This document shows positions 1 to 9,906 of a stretch of 64,000 bases of DNA, in pieces. Positions within the stretch are counted from its first letter, which is position 1, and the number at the start of each line of letters is the position of its first letter. The notes under the pieces were generated by a model that was given only the letters and a program-made list of their open reading frames with translations, was not told the origin of the DNA and ran no database searches. The position numbers and the translations under genes are program-made. Source of the DNA: an uncultured Prochlorococcus sp. (GTDB lineage Bacteria; Cyanobacteriota; Cyanobacteriia; PCC-6307; Cyanobiaceae); assembly GCA_902536455.1 (NCBI GenBank), contig CACAXN010000002.1, positions 1 through 64,000 on the forward strand, read 5' to 3'.

Positions 1-134
1 TCTTTAAGAAGCCAATCGGGAATGTTTATTTGATAATTCAAAGATTCACTTTCATATTTTTTATTTTCAGGCAAAATAGTTTTGGAAACTTCAATTTCGT
101 TTTTTTCTTTTGAATTTGCAGCTGCCTCGGACAT
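1..134 (-). CDS. N-terminus of a probable (p)ppGpp synthetase/hydrolase (partial)
   Basis: An ATG at 134 opens a minus-strand frame that runs off the left edge of the window, giving 44 codons. The visible part starts MSEAAANSKEK, is acidic and low in complexity, and ends in NIPDWLL. That short PDWL-type segment precedes the HD domain in cyanobacterial SpoT/RelA proteins, and I recall spoT beside this ABC gene in Prochlorococcus. No catalytic domain lies inside the window, so the family call is inference only. It is divergent from the ABC ATPase gene, with about 54 bp between the two starts. Confidence 0.45.
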   Translation of the reverse strand, partial: MSEAAANSKEKNEIEVSKTILPENKKYESESLNYQINIPDWLLK

Positions 135-188
135 TTTATATTGCTTTAGATATATTTTATTTAGGTCTAGAAAAATTTGCTACAAATC

Positions 189-1787
189 ATGGAAAAAAAT
201 AAAGAAAAAATTATTGTAGTTAGAAATCTTACTGTTAAATATGGTCTAAAACAGCAACCTATTATCAAAAATTTTAATTTGGTAATAGATAGTGGAGATC
301 ATTTGGCCATAATAGGACCTTCTGGATGTGGAAAGACCACTTTTGCAAAAACATTAGTAAATATATTGCCTGAAAAGGCCACTTCTAAAGGGCATCTATC
401 AATTTCTAGTGTAGATCCTAGGAAAATAAATAATAAAGATGCACAATTATTTAGAAGAAAGAATTTTGGATTTATTTATCAAGACTCTATAAAAAAACTT
501 AATCCGCTAATGAGAGTTGGGGATCATTTATATGAATTATTTAAAACACATTATCAAACTAAATCATCTTTAGCTATTAAAAAATTAGTAAAAGAAGTTT
601 TTCAAAAAGTTGGAATTGAAGAAAGTAGACTCGATTCTTTCCCACATCAATTTAGCGGTGGAATGAGACAGAGAGTTTCTATAGCAATGGCACTTGCTTT
701 GAAACCAAAATTATTAATAGCTGATGAACCTACAACAAGCTTAGATACCAAAACAAGTTTTGAAATTATGCAAGAAATAATTCATCTATGTAATGAATTT
801 GATACAACTTTAATTTTAATTAGTCATGATATTAATCTTGCAGCAAAGTGGTGTAAAAAAGTTGCAATAATTGAAAAGGGATCGATTGTTGAAAAAGGGA
901 ATATATTAGATATTTTTCAATCACCAAAATCAGATATCGGGAAAAAGTTAGTAAATGCTTCAAAAATAGTATTAGAACCAAATACTAAAAATAATGCTCG
1001 AGATCAGGTTGTTCTAGAGGTAAATAACCTAAGACATTGGTATAAATTAAATTCTTCAATTTTTATTAATAAATGGAATAAGGCTTTAAATGAAGTTAGT
1101 TTCAAGTTATATGAGAATGAGACTCTTGGAATCGTTGGTTCTTCAGGGAGTGGTAAAAGTACATTATGTAGGGCTTTAATTGGACTACTTAAAGTAAGAG
1201 GTGGTGAAATAAAAATTTATGATAAAAATCATGCATTGAAAAAAAATAAATCTTTTAAAAAGAACAATAATGTACAAATAATTTTTCAAGATCCTTTTTC
1301 AAGTTTGAATCCGAAAATGACAATTAAAAATATTTTGGAAGATATATTTTTTATTCAAAAAATTTCAGATAAAAGAAAAATCGAAAAAGAAATAAAATTA
1401 ATGTTAAGAAATTTGAATCTTCCTTTGAATAATAATTTTTTTAATTCTTATCCTAGTCAATTATCTGGTGGTCAATTGCAAAGAATTTCATTAGCCAGAG
1501 CGCTATTGTTGAAACCAAAAATTTTGATTTGTGATGAGAGCGTTAATATGTTGGATGCTTCAGTAAAAATAGAGATTCTTGAATTACTTAGAGTCTTGCA
1601 AGAAAAAATGAATTTAACAATTATCTTTATTACTCACGATTTAGGCATTGCTAAAAGATTTTGTGATAGGTTGCTAGTTATGAATCACGGAAAGATAGTT
1701 GATGAAGGAGAAAGTTCTACAATATTCACTAAAACTCAAAACACGTATACAAAATCGCTACTAAATTCCTCTTTAAATCTTATTTAA
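189..1787 (+). CDS. Double ABC-type ATPase, oligopeptide (DppD-DppF) type
   Basis: A 532-aa protein with two complete nucleotide-binding domains in tandem, as in fused oligopeptide/nickel importer ATPases. Domain 1 has Walker A GPSGCGKTT (about residues 43-51), signature FSGGMRQR and Walker B LLIADEPTT. Domain 2 has GSSGSGKST, signature LSGGQLQR and Walker B ILICDESV, where DES replaces the usual DEP. It would energise an inner-membrane permease, but no permease or binding protein lies next to it, so the substrate is unknown. An in-frame TTG at 177 would add four residues; the ATG at 189 is the simpler start. The end overlaps the convergent rluD by 8 bp. Confidence 0.85.
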   Translation: MEKNKEKIIVVRNLTVKYGLKQQPIIKNFNLVIDSGDHLAIIGPSGCGKTTFAKTLVNILPEKATSKGHLSISSVDPRKINNKDAQLFRRKNFGFIYQDSIKKLNPLMRVGDHLYELFKTHYQTKSSLAIKKLVKEVFQKVGIEESRLDSFPHQFSGGMRQRVSIAMALALKPKLLIADEPTTSLDTKTSFEIMQEIIHLCNEFDTTLILISHDINLAAKWCKKVAIIEKGSIVEKGNILDIFQSPKSDIGKKLVNASKIVLEPNTKNNARDQVVLEVNNLRHWYKLNSSIFINKWNKALNEVSFKLYENETLGIVGSSGSGKSTLCRALIGLLKVRGGEIKIYDKNHALKKNKSFKKNNNVQIIFQDPFSSLNPKMTIKNILEDIFFIQKISDKRKIEKEIKLMLRNLNLPLNNNFFNSYPSQLSGGQLQRISLARALLLKPKILICDESVNMLDASVKIEILELLRVLQEKMNLTIIFITHDLGIAKRFCDRLLVMNHGKIVDEGESSTIFTKTQNTYTKSLLNSSLNLI

Positions 1788-2739
1788 CTTTAAGAACACT
1801 TAGTAATTTTTGAAAATCTAATGGTAATTCTGATTCAAACATCATTTCTTTACCATTTATAGGATGTATAAGTCCAAGCTTAATGGCGTGTAAAGCTTGG
1901 CCATCTAATTTACATGGTAGTTTTTTACATCTTCCATATAAAGGATCACCCACAATTGGATGATTAATATGAGCGCAATGTACTCTGATTTGATGTGTTC
2001 GCCCCGTATCTAGTTTGAAACTCATTAATGAGTAATTGCCAAATCTTTCTTCTAATTTCCAATAGGTAGAGGCATACCTTCCTGAAGTTTCTTCAACTAC
2101 TTTATATTTCAATCTATTTAATTTATCTCTGCCAATGTTTCCCACTATTTGGCCTTCTTCAGAATTCGGTGCTCCATGAATTACTGCAATATATTCGCGT
2201 GATGCTATTTTTTCTTTAATTTGTTTCTGGAGATTTACTAATGCCTCTTGGCTTTTTGCAACCACCATACATCCGGAGGTATCTTTATCTAATCTGTGAA
2301 CAATCCCAGGTCTTAGTTTCCCATTAATTCCAGGTAGATCTTTACAGTGAAAAAGTAATCCATTCACTAAAGTTCCAGATTTGTGTCCAGGGGCTGGATG
2401 AACTATTAGTCCTGATTGTTTATTAATTACTATGATGTGCTCGTCTTCAAAAAGGATATTTAAATCCATTTTTTCAGGTTTCAAATAAATAAGAGGTTCT
2501 GGAGGAGGCATCCATATTTGAATATTGTCGCCATTTTTTAATGGGGTCTTTGCTTTCGCGGTCTTATAGTTTACAAGTACTAAACCTGAATTTATAAAAT
2601 GTTGAATTCTTGCTCTACTTTGTTCTGGCCTTTTACTTGCCAACCATCTGTCTAGCCTCATAGGAAGAGGTAGCTCATAAATAATTTCTATAAGCTCACC
2701 TTCTCCAAGGCCGAAAGAATTTTGATTATTTAATTCCAT
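1780..2739 (-). CDS. rluD: RluD-family 23S rRNA pseudouridine synthase
   Basis: A 319-aa protein of the RluA/RluC/RluD family, which isomerises uridines in large-subunit rRNA to pseudouridine. An N-terminal S4 RNA-binding segment (about residues 25-85, RLDRWLASKRPEQSRARIQ) is followed by the synthase domain with the catalytic-aspartate motif HRLDKDTSG (about 148-156) and the later TGRTHQIRVH motif. Its start lies inside the last codons of the upstream rbgA (10-bp overlap), so the two ribosome-maturation genes are translationally coupled. RluD rather than RluC/RluA is chosen from domain order and length; the exact target uridines cannot be read from sequence. Confidence 0.88.
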   Translation of the reverse strand: MELNNQNSFGLGEGELIEIIYELPLPMRLDRWLASKRPEQSRARIQHFINSGLVLVNYKTAKAKTPLKNGDNIQIWMPPPEPLIYLKPEKMDLNILFEDEHIIVINKQSGLIVHPAPGHKSGTLVNGLLFHCKDLPGINGKLRPGIVHRLDKDTSGCMVVAKSQEALVNLQKQIKEKIASREYIAVIHGAPNSEEGQIVGNIGRDKLNRLKYKVVEETSGRYASTYWKLEERFGNYSLMSFKLDTGRTHQIRVHCAHINHPIVGDPLYGRCKKLPCKLDGQALHAIKLGLIHPINGKEMMFESELPLDFQKLLSVLKVK

Positions 2740-3602
2740 AGTGGGACTTCTAAAGCAATTTTGCCCAGCATTTGATTTCTATAATCTTCCAATAACTTAT
2801 GAGACATTCTCCTTTTATCACCTGAGGTATGTTTTGAAGCTGCTTCGTCGATCCAAGCAGAAGGACTCTTAAAGCCTTTTGCAATATCAACTCCATATCT
2901 ATTAGATATTTGTTTAATTGAGATATTCGCATTCTTATCTTTGTTGAGGGTGGATATAATTTTGATAAATCCAATTGCGACACTCTCTATTTCATAAGCA
3001 GCTTCACCAATATCGTCACACAGTGCAAGATTAAGTGCTGATTTTTGATCTTCTAAATTTGGAGGTATAACACCAGGAGCATCTAGGAGATCTATACCAC
3101 TTTCTAATTTTATCCATCTTAAATTACGAGTTACGCCTGCTTTCCTAGCGCTATCTACAACTCTTTTTTTTGCAATTCTATTAATTAATGCTGACTTTCC
3201 TACGTTTGGAAAACCAAGTGTAAGGGCTCTAATTGGCCTAATTCGCATTCCTCTAGAAAGTCTTCTATCGTCGATTGATGACCTAGAATCTTTAGCTGAC
3301 TTGCAAATTTCTTTAATACCTATTCCTCTTTTAGCATCACACCAAAGAGGATATTGATCTTTAGCATTAAACCATTTATTCCAACTTTTGATTGCATTAG
3401 GGGAGATCATGTCTGATCTGTTAATAACAAGAATATGTTTTTTATTATTTATCCATTTATTTAAGTGTGGATGTCCTGTTGACAAAGGAATTCGTGCATC
3501 TCTAACTTCTATAACTAAATCTACTTTATTGATAACTTCAGATAATTTCTTTTCTGCTTTTGCGATATGGCCTGGGTACCATTGAATTTTGGGTATGTCC
3601 AC
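2730..3602 (-). CDS. rbgA: Ribosome biogenesis GTPase, RbgA/YlqF family
   Basis: A 290-aa circularly permuted GTPase needed for late assembly of the 50S subunit. The G motifs appear in permuted order: G4 NRSD (about residues 61-64), then G1 GFPNVGKS (about 130-137) and G3 DAPG (about 174-177). The opening IQWYPGHIAKAEK is the family's hallmark N-terminus. A C-terminal RNA-binding-like segment follows. It overlaps the downstream rluD, which supports a shared role in 50S maturation. A 213-bp spacer separates it from the divergent pgk. Confidence 0.9.
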   Translation of the reverse strand: MDIPKIQWYPGHIAKAEKKLSEVINKVDLVIEVRDARIPLSTGHPHLNKWINNKKHILVINRSDMISPNAIKSWNKWFNAKDQYPLWCDAKRGIGIKEICKSAKDSRSSIDDRRLSRGMRIRPIRALTLGFPNVGKSALINRIAKKRVVDSARKAGVTRNLRWIKLESGIDLLDAPGVIPPNLEDQKSALNLALCDDIGEAAYEIESVAIGFIKIISTLNKDKNANISIKQISNRYGVDIAKGFKSPSAWIDEAASKHTSGDKRRMSHKLLEDYRNQMLGKIALEVPLWN

Positions 3603-3815
3603 TTCAATAAATCAAATAAAATTTTGTATTCCTTTTAGTTTTTATAAGTTTCAAAAGTATTTACATCTAAAGTTTAGTATAAATTTAATGACTAAAAAAT
3701 TTTTATAATCGTTAATTCTTAAAATTTATTAAGGCATAGGTAACAGTTACTACTTTTTAACCCAATAAGCCCAAATTAGCGTTAGGGTCTTAAAATTAAA
3801 AATTAAGCTTGTTTA

Positions 3816-5024
3816 ATGTCAAAATTATCTCTTTCCAGTCTTGATAAGGCACATTTAGAAGGAAAAAAAGTTCTTGTAAGAGTAGATTTTAATGTTCCAT
3901 TAAATGAAGATGGTCAAATAACTGATGATACGCGTATTCGTGCAGCGATCCCAACTATTGAATATCTTATTAATAATTCTGCAAAAGTTATTTTAGCTGC
4001 TCATTTTGGGAGACCAAAGGGTCAGGTAAATGAAAAAATGAGATTAACTCCAGTAGCAGCAAGATTAAGTGAATTGTTGGGACAAAATGTTGTTCTTACT
4101 AACAGTTGTATTGGTAATGAAGCAATTGCACAATCAAAGAGTTTATCTAATGGAGATGTTCTTTTACTCGAAAATGTTCGTTTTTTTAGTGAAGAGGAAA
4201 AGAACGACATGGAGTTTGCTCAAAAATTAGCATCACATGCAGATATGTATGTAAATGATGCTTTCGGTGCTGCTCATAGAGCTCATGCTTCAACTCAGGG
4301 TGTTACTAATTATTTAAGTCCCTCATTAGCTGGATTCCTTCTAGAAAAAGAATTAAAATACTTACAAGGAGCAATAGATTCTCCAAAGCGTCCATTGGCA
4401 GCAATTGTTGGAGGATCAAAGGTTAGTAGCAAAATAGGAGTACTTGATTCTTTACTAGATAAGTGTGACAAAATCATGATTGGTGGAGGTATGATTTTCA
4501 CTTTTTATAAAGCTAGAGGTTTAGATGTCGGAAAGAGCCTTGTAGAAGAAGATAAACTCGAGCTTGCTAAAGATTTAGAATTAAAAGCAAAAGCAAAAGG
4601 AGTAGAATTATTATTACCCACTGATGTTATTTTAGCTGATGAATTCTCTCCAGAAGCCAATAGTAAAATATCTCAAATTGATTCAATTAGTGGCAATTGG
4701 ATGGGTTTAGATATTGGTCCAGATTCCATTAAAGTTTTTCAGAATGCTCTTGCAGAATGTAAGACAATTATTTGGAATGGTCCAATGGGAGTTTTTGAAT
4801 TTGATAAATTTGCAGACGGTACAAATGCAATAGCTACGACTCTTGCGGACTTAAGTGCTTTTTCTGAAGTTTGTACAATAATTGGTGGTGGAGATTCAGT
4901 CGCAGCAGTGGAGAAAGCAGGATTAGCTGAGAAAATGTCTCATATATCTACTGGAGGTGGCGCAAGTTTGGAACTTTTAGAAGGTAAAACCTTACCAGGT
5001 GTAGCTGCGTTAAACGACTCTTAG
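3816..5024 (+). CDS. pgk: Phosphoglycerate kinase
   Basis: A 402-aa enzyme that interconverts 3-phosphoglycerate plus ATP with 1,3-bisphosphoglycerate, working mainly in the Calvin-cycle direction here. Visible signatures are [11 protein letters not shown] near the N-terminus, the substrate-binding FGRPKG (about residues 65-70), the hinge and the C-terminal nucleotide site [10 protein letters not shown]. Length is normal for bacterial Pgk. It stands alone on the plus strand: its 5' spacer of 213 bp holds AT-rich promoter-like sequence but no clear operator, and it ends 1 bp before the convergent hypothetical gene. Confidence 0.97.
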   Translation: MSKLSLSSLDKAHLEGKKVLVRVDFNVPLNEDGQITDDTRIRAAIPTIEYLINNSAKVILAAHFGRPKGQVNEKMRLTPVAARLSELLGQNVVLTNSCIGNEAIAQSKSLSNGDVLLLENVRFFSEEEKNDMEFAQKLASHADMYVNDAFGAAHRAHASTQGVTNYLSPSLAGFLLEKELKYLQGAIDSPKRPLAAIVGGSKVSSKIGVLDSLLDKCDKIMIGGGMIFTFYKARGLDVGKSLVEEDKLELAKDLELKAKAKGVELLLPTDVILADEFSPEANSKISQIDSISGNWMGLDIGPDSIKVFQNALAECKTIIWNGPMGVFEFDKFADGTNAIATTLADLSAFSEVCTIIGGGDSVAAVEKAGLAEKMSHISTGGGASLELLEGKTLPGVAALNDS

Positions 5025-5025
5025 G

Positions 5026-5760
5026 CTATATCTCATCAACAATATCAATACTCTTTGTGAAAGTAATCATTCCCTCAGGGTGAGCTATGATTCCTGACCA
5101 AATTTGTATCCCTGGCTTTGAAGGGGCTCTTGTAATTTTAAAAATCCCTCCAGAGGCCAATGGCTCCAAAAATATTTCTTGTTCAAAAAATGAATTAACT
5201 TGATGAGGTTTTATAGCTCCAGCAATAATCACCTCTTCAAGAGGCTTATTTAGAATTATATCGATATCATATTTTGAACCAGTAAGAACTCTATTAGGAA
5301 TTTTAAAACTAATATCTATCTTTTTATTATCGTTTCTTATAGTTGTGAATAAATTTTTGATAATCCCTTCATCTATTTTCCCATTTAAGATTGAAAATAA
5401 ATAATCAAAACTGGATTCAAGTTTATATATTTCTCCATTAACTATTTTTTCCCCAGAAACTTTTATTCGCAAAATATCTTCATTTGGAATATGAGATTTT
5501 AATCTTTTGATCTTCCATTTGCTGTTAGGGAAATCATTAATAATCTTTGAAAATTGTTTTGGTATATTTTGGCTTTCTTCATTTCTAAAATTTTTTCTAA
5601 TAAATTCTAAATCTCTTGTATTTAAAGAGTTTTCTAGATTTCTTATAAAATCAACTTTTAAAGTTTGCGTTATTGCTGAATAGGGAATAATAAGATAAAC
5701 AAATAAGTAGAGAAGAAATCCTATATTTTTGAATAAGTTTAAATTAAACATATTAATCAT
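5026..5760 (-). CDS. Conserved exported/membrane-anchored protein of unknown function
   Basis: A 244-aa protein beginning with a hydrophobic segment (about residues 10-32, FLLYLFVYLIIPYS) that looks like a signal peptide or anchor. The rest is charged, with a C-terminal half predicted to be beta-rich (ILRIKVSGEK, YDIDIILNKPL, GIFKITRAPSKPGIQIW). I do not recognise a family. Its place between pgk and murG is, from memory, common in Prochlorococcus, which suggests a conserved lineage-specific envelope or lumen protein. A second ATG three codons in is an equally possible start. It diverges from murG by 32 bp. Confidence 0.7.
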   Translation of the reverse strand: MINMFNLNLFKNIGFLLYLFVYLIIPYSAITQTLKVDFIRNLENSLNTRDLEFIRKNFRNEESQNIPKQFSKIINDFPNSKWKIKRLKSHIPNEDILRIKVSGEKIVNGEIYKLESSFDYLFSILNGKIDEGIIKNLFTTIRNDNKKIDISFKIPNRVLTGSKYDIDIILNKPLEEVIIAGAIKPHQVNSFFEQEIFLEPLASGGIFKITRAPSKPGIQIWSGIIAHPEGMITFTKSIDIVDEI

Positions 5761-5792
5761 TGGTTATTTTTATTCTACTAAACTAAGTTTTT

Positions 5793-6884
5793 ATGTCTAA
5801 AAAAAATAATTTATTAGTCGCAGCCAGTGGCACAGGGGGTCATATTTTCCCAGCTTTAGCAGTTTCTAAGGAAGTGGAAGATGAATGGAATATTCATTGG
5901 TTGGGTGTTCGTCAAAGACTTGATGCAAACTATATTCCCAAAAAATATAATTTGCGGACTTTGAATATAAAGACTCCAAGAAAAAATATTTTTTTGTTTT
6001 ATCAATATATAGAAATTTTAATGTCAACTTTCCAAATAATTAGGATCTTAAAAGAAAAAAAAATTAACTTAGTTTTTACGACTGGCGGTTATATATCAGC
6101 ACCTACTATTATTGCTTCAAAACTTCTCAAGATACCTATCATCATTCATGAATCAAATGTAATTCCAGGAATGGTAACGAAATATTTTGGTTTTTTATGT
6201 AACTATGTTTTTTTAGGATTTAAGAAAACAAATTCTTATTTAAAAAATTGTAAAACTATTTTCACTGGAACACCTTTAAGAGAGGAATTTTATAAATTTA
6301 ATTTTTTGCCAGAATGGGTTCCAAAAGGAAATGGACCTCTTTTAATTGTTATGGGAGGTAGCCAAGGAGCAAAAGCTATAAATCAAATTCTTTATGAATC
6401 TTTAGAATTTTTAATAAAAAAACAGTTTCGGATAGTTCATATTATCGGGGAATCTAATCAAGAACCTTTTCATTTAAAAAACTCCAAAAATTACATTCAA
6501 AAGAAATTTACTTATGAAATAGCAGCTTTAATTCAAAACTGTGATCTTGTAATATCGAGATCTGGTGCAGGAACAATCAACGAACTTATAGAGGCTGAAA
6601 AACCCTCAATTTTAATTCCATATCCAGATTCTAAAAATAATCATCAAGAGAAAAATGCAATGATTCTTGCTGAAAGTGGAGGCTCAGTTTTAATCAATCA
6701 GAATAAAATTTCTAAAGAAGTTTTTGAAGAAACCCTAGAAAGAATTTTTAAAATAAAATCAAAAAAGGGAAAAAATCATTATGAAATATTAGATCTAATG
6801 AAGAAGAACATGGAAAATAATAATAAAATTAAATCTAAAAATGAGATTAAAAAATTTATTAATTATTTTTTAAAGGAATTCTGA
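5793..6884 (+). CDS. murG: MurG, UDP-GlcNAc:lipid I N-acetylglucosaminyltransferase
   Basis: A 363-aa GT-B glycosyltransferase that adds GlcNAc to undecaprenyl-PP-MurNAc-pentapeptide (lipid I) at the inner face of the plasma membrane, making lipid II. The N-terminal glycine-rich loop ASGTGGHIFPALA (about residues 11-23) and the second one MGGSQGAKAIN are diagnostic, as are the acceptor-side TTGGYISAP and the C-terminal RSGAGTINELIEAEKPSILIPYP segment near the UDP-GlcNAc site. The end overlaps the convergent aminotransferase gene by 22 bp. Confidence 0.95.
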   Translation: MSKKNNLLVAASGTGGHIFPALAVSKEVEDEWNIHWLGVRQRLDANYIPKKYNLRTLNIKTPRKNIFLFYQYIEILMSTFQIIRILKEKKINLVFTTGGYISAPTIIASKLLKIPIIIHESNVIPGMVTKYFGFLCNYVFLGFKKTNSYLKNCKTIFTGTPLREEFYKFNFLPEWVPKGNGPLLIVMGGSQGAKAINQILYESLEFLIKKQFRIVHIIGESNQEPFHLKNSKNYIQKKFTYEIAALIQNCDLVISRSGAGTINELIEAEKPSILIPYPDSKNNHQEKNAMILAESGGSVLINQNKISKEVFEETLERIFKIKSKKGKNHYEILDLMKKNMENNNKIKSKNEIKKFINYFLKEF

Positions 6885-7987
6885 ATTTCTTTACATAAAA
6901 GAGTGTTATTAGTATTATTCTGCAAACTTATTCTTGCCCACTTTTCGTCAAGAAATCTAAATGAAGTACATTCTCTAAGCAATATTCCCTTATTTTCTAG
7001 GTATTTTATATTTGGCGACAAGGATGTTTTACTTTCTATTAAAAAAAAGTTGGTTGAAGAGTTATGAACTTTAAGGTTCTCTATTTTTGATAATTTTTCA
7101 AATACTCTCTTTTTTTCAATATTTATCCAGCTGTGAATCTGTTTTGTCCACTGTTCATAGAATTTCTTATTATTTAGCAGATCAATTCCGGCTTTAATAG
7201 CAAATGAATTTAAAGGCCAAGGATCTCTATTTATTTCCCATTGTTTAAGTTTTTTCGATGAGCCAATAACGTAACCTAATCTAAGACCAGGAATATTGAA
7301 GATTTTGGTCAAGCTTCTCAAGACTAATAAATTATCAAATCTTTGGGTTAATGGTATTAAAGATTCTTTGTCTCCATTAGGTGTTATCGATAAGAAAGCT
7401 TCATCACAGATAACTAATTTATATTTTTTTACAACTTCCTCCAATGAATTCTTTTCCCATAATTGTCCGGTTGGGTTATGTGGATTTGTTATCCAAATAA
7501 CATCGCCTTTTGGATGAAGCGGAAATGATTGAGGAAAAATATCATTCCAGTTTTTTGGTAATTCGCAATGTATAAAATTGCTATTCCAAAAATTTAAAGA
7601 TCTTTCATAATCAACAAATGATGGAGAAGGAATACAACTTATTCCAAATTTGGATGCTTCATAACCTGCCCAGGTTATTAGTTCAGAAGCTCCATTCCCA
7701 GGCAATATATTGTCTGGATTTATCCCATGAAATTTACCGATTATTTCTTTCAGATCACTCAAGTTTCTTTCTGGGTAATATCTAAAGCCAAGATTCTTAA
7801 TTTCCGCATTTATTGAATCTATTAGTATTTGAGGGGGGTCAAAGGGTACTAATGATGCACTTGCATCAATAATTTCGGAGGGTAATAAATTTAATTTTTT
7901 CGCAGTTGCATATACATTTCCACCATGCTTTAATTTTGATCCTTGCATGGCTAAAGTTGAGTAATCATAAGGTTCAGATTTGTTCAT
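6863..7987 (-). CDS. Class I/II PLP aminotransferase, HisC/CobC-like
   Basis: A 374-aa fold-type I PLP enzyme. The Schiff-base lysine is in LRSLTKIFNIPGLRLGY, and the cofactor pocket includes NPHNPTG and CDEAF. The N-terminus with SKLKHGGNVYATAKKL resembles the threonine-phosphate decarboxylase/CobC group (cobalamin nucleotide loop) more than classic HisC, and Prochlorococcus makes corrinoids, so a role in cobamide side-chain synthesis is plausible but not proven. The frame can start at 8011, but that would overlap pyrD; the ATG at 7987 opens at the conserved-looking MNKSEPYDYSTLA and clears pyrD. Confidence 0.8.
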   Translation of the reverse strand: MNKSEPYDYSTLAMQGSKLKHGGNVYATAKKLNLLPSEIIDASASLVPFDPPQILIDSINAEIKNLGFRYYPERNLSDLKEIIGKFHGINPDNILPGNGASELITWAGYEASKFGISCIPSPSFVDYERSLNFWNSNFIHCELPKNWNDIFPQSFPLHPKGDVIWITNPHNPTGQLWEKNSLEEVVKKYKLVICDEAFLSITPNGDKESLIPLTQRFDNLLVLRSLTKIFNIPGLRLGYVIGSSKKLKQWEINRDPWPLNSFAIKAGIDLLNNKKFYEQWTKQIHSWINIEKKRVFEKLSKIENLKVHNSSTNFFLIESKTSLSPNIKYLENKGILLRECTSFRFLDEKWARISLQNNTNNTLLCKEIQNSFKK

Positions 7988-8003
7988 TATTAATTTTCTA
8001 ATT

Positions 8004-9173
8004 TTATTCAACCCATTTTAAATCTGATCCAATTGCATCTTTTATATTAGATAGTTGATGGTTATTGAGTTGCTTTATAATTCCTTCAAGTATATCTGGT
8101 ACTAATTGTGGACCCTTATATATCCATCCTGTATAAACTTGAATTAATGATGCTCCAGAACAAATTCTTTCCCAAGCTGATTCAGGACTATCTATCCCAC
8201 CAACGCCAATTAAAATAATCTTTTTATCAATATTATGTATATGTTTTATTATTTGATTTGCTTTTTTTTGTAGAGGCCTTCCACTTAATCCTCCATTCTC
8301 TTGAGACAGTAATAATCCGGTTTGATTGATCTTTCGATTTTCAAGACCTAATCTATCAATGCTGGTGTTTGTAGCAATTATTCCATCGATGTTTTCCTCG
8401 ATTATTAATTGACAAATATCTTCAATATCTTTAAGTTCTAAATCTGGCGCAATTTTTACGAATAATGGTGGACAATTAGGTAAGTTTTTAATCTCTCTAA
8501 GAAGTTCTTTTAGAAGAATTGGATCTTGTAATTTTCTTAGTCCTTCAGTATTTGGAGAACTAACGTTTATTGCTGCGTAATCACAATAAGGAATTAATAA
8601 TTTTAGAGATGTTAAATAATCATCTTTTGCTTGAGATAAACCTGTAATTTTTGACTTCCCGAAATTTATCCCTAAACAAATATTCTCCCTGTTTTTTTTA
8701 AACTCAATACCTTGTTCAAGAAAGTTTTTAACTAGATTTTCAGCACCATTATTATTAAAACCCATTCTATTTAATGCCGCCTCTTCTTTTGCTAATCTAA
8801 ACAACCTTGGTTTGGGATTACCTTCTTGAGCAAACTTAGTTACTGTACCAAGTTCAGCAAATCCAAAACCAAAATTTTTCCATATGTTTGCAGCATTTCC
8901 ATTTTTGTCAAAACCCGCAGCTAAACCAATTGGATTACAAAAATTTATTCCACATATGTTCTGAGTTAACCTTTGGTCAGTTATAGAAAATTCTTCATTT
9001 AGATTTTTTAGAATATGTGAAACTAATGGCCAACTACATTTTCTTGAACTGAATGATAAGAGGTTAAGAGATAAATTAGTTAAATATTCTGCATCGATTC
9101 CAGAGTCTTTTTTTAGTATAGGAGTGACCAAGTTTTTATAAAGATTTTTAAATACCCCCTTTTGTTCATTCAT
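8004..9173 (-). CDS. pyrD: Dihydroorotate dehydrogenase, class 2 (quinone-linked)
   Basis: A 389-aa flavoenzyme that oxidises dihydroorotate to orotate in pyrimidine synthesis, passing electrons to quinone. Features are GLAAGFDKNG (FMN/substrate loop), ELGTVT, the catalytic-serine neighbourhood AINVSSPNTEGLR, the FMN-phosphate motif IGVGGI and an N-terminal helical membrane-association region typical of class 2. It starts inside the last codons of the upstream rnhA (4-bp overlap) and runs on toward the aminotransferase, so the three genes form one tight minus-strand unit. Confidence 0.95.
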   Translation of the reverse strand: MNEQKGVFKNLYKNLVTPILKKDSGIDAEYLTNLSLNLLSFSSRKCSWPLVSHILKNLNEEFSITDQRLTQNICGINFCNPIGLAAGFDKNGNAANIWKNFGFGFAELGTVTKFAQEGNPKPRLFRLAKEEAALNRMGFNNNGAENLVKNFLEQGIEFKKNRENICLGINFGKSKITGLSQAKDDYLTSLKLLIPYCDYAAINVSSPNTEGLRKLQDPILLKELLREIKNLPNCPPLFVKIAPDLELKDIEDICQLIIEENIDGIIATNTSIDRLGLENRKINQTGLLLSQENGGLSGRPLQKKANQIIKHIHNIDKKIILIGVGGIDSPESAWERICSGASLIQVYTGWIYKGPQLVPDILEGIIKQLNNHQLSNIKDAIGSDLKWVE

Positions 9174-9898
9174 AAAAAATCAGGATTCTTTTTTTCTATT
9201 ATCCAATATTTTTCACCTTTAGGAATCAATATCCAATTACGCCATTCAAAAGGTAAATATTGTTTTATCTTTAAGTGGTTTTCATCTCCTAATAAGTTAG
9301 TTAGTTCTGGTGAACTTAACAAGTATTTTTTTTCCGCAAATTTTTGAATTAATTCATTTCTTGAAAATAATTCCTGAATTTCTGTAGGTGCACTTTTTTT
9401 AAAAAATTCTACTGAAGATTCGGAATCTTTTAAGTTACTTATTACAGATATACCTTTGCTATAGTTAGTCGCGATTTTATCTACCCTATCATTCTGTTTG
9501 TCACCGCTATGACCCTTTACATATTCCATTATAAGGCCATTAATTCTTAATTGATCAATTTTTTGCCATAAATCAAGATTTTGAACTGATTTTCCTGAGC
9601 TTGTTTTCCATCCGTTTCTCTTCCAATTAATAATCCATTTTGTATACCCTTCTATGACATATTTACTATCAGTTCTTAATTTAAAGTTCTCTTTTAATTT
9701 ATAGGTTTTTAATTTCTCAAGTGTTTTTATAGCAGCAGTGAGTTCCATTCTATTATTAGTAGTATTCTGCTCGGAACCGCCTATTTCTAATTCAGTATCG
9801 TCGTCAAAAATTATTAAACCACCCCAACCACCTGGACCTGGATTACCACTGCAGGCTCCATCAGTTGCAGCTTCAATTGCAATACTATCACTATTCAT
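9170..9898 (-). CDS. rnhA: Ribonuclease HI with a C-terminal extension
   Basis: A 242-aa protein. The N-terminal 150 residues are RNase HI, which cuts RNA in RNA-DNA hybrids: ATDGACSGNPGPGGWGG gives the first catalytic Asp, NNRMELTAA the Glu, LRTDSKYV the second Asp, and VKGHSGDKQNDRVD the His and last Asp. The remaining roughly 90 residues (FFKKSAPTEIQEL onward, ending WIIEKKNPDFL) are not part of the core fold and I do not recognise them. It overlaps pyrD by 4 bp and follows rplL after a hairpin at 9907-9931. Confidence 0.92.
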   Translation of the reverse strand: MNSDSIAIEAATDGACSGNPGPGGWGGLIIFDDDTELEIGGSEQNTTNNRMELTAAIKTLEKLKTYKLKENFKLRTDSKYVIEGYTKWIINWKRNGWKTSSGKSVQNLDLWQKIDQLRINGLIMEYVKGHSGDKQNDRVDKIATNYSKGISVISNLKDSESSVEFFKKSAPTEIQELFSRNELIQKFAEKKYLLSSPELTNLLGDENHLKIKQYLPFEWRNWILIPKGEKYWIIEKKNPDFL

Positions 9899-9906
9899 AA
9901 TTTTTG

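Noticed and set aside
3603..3815. Possible structured RNA before pgk
   Set aside because: Only ACCC...GGGT ends are complementary over a long loop; no coherent stem set.
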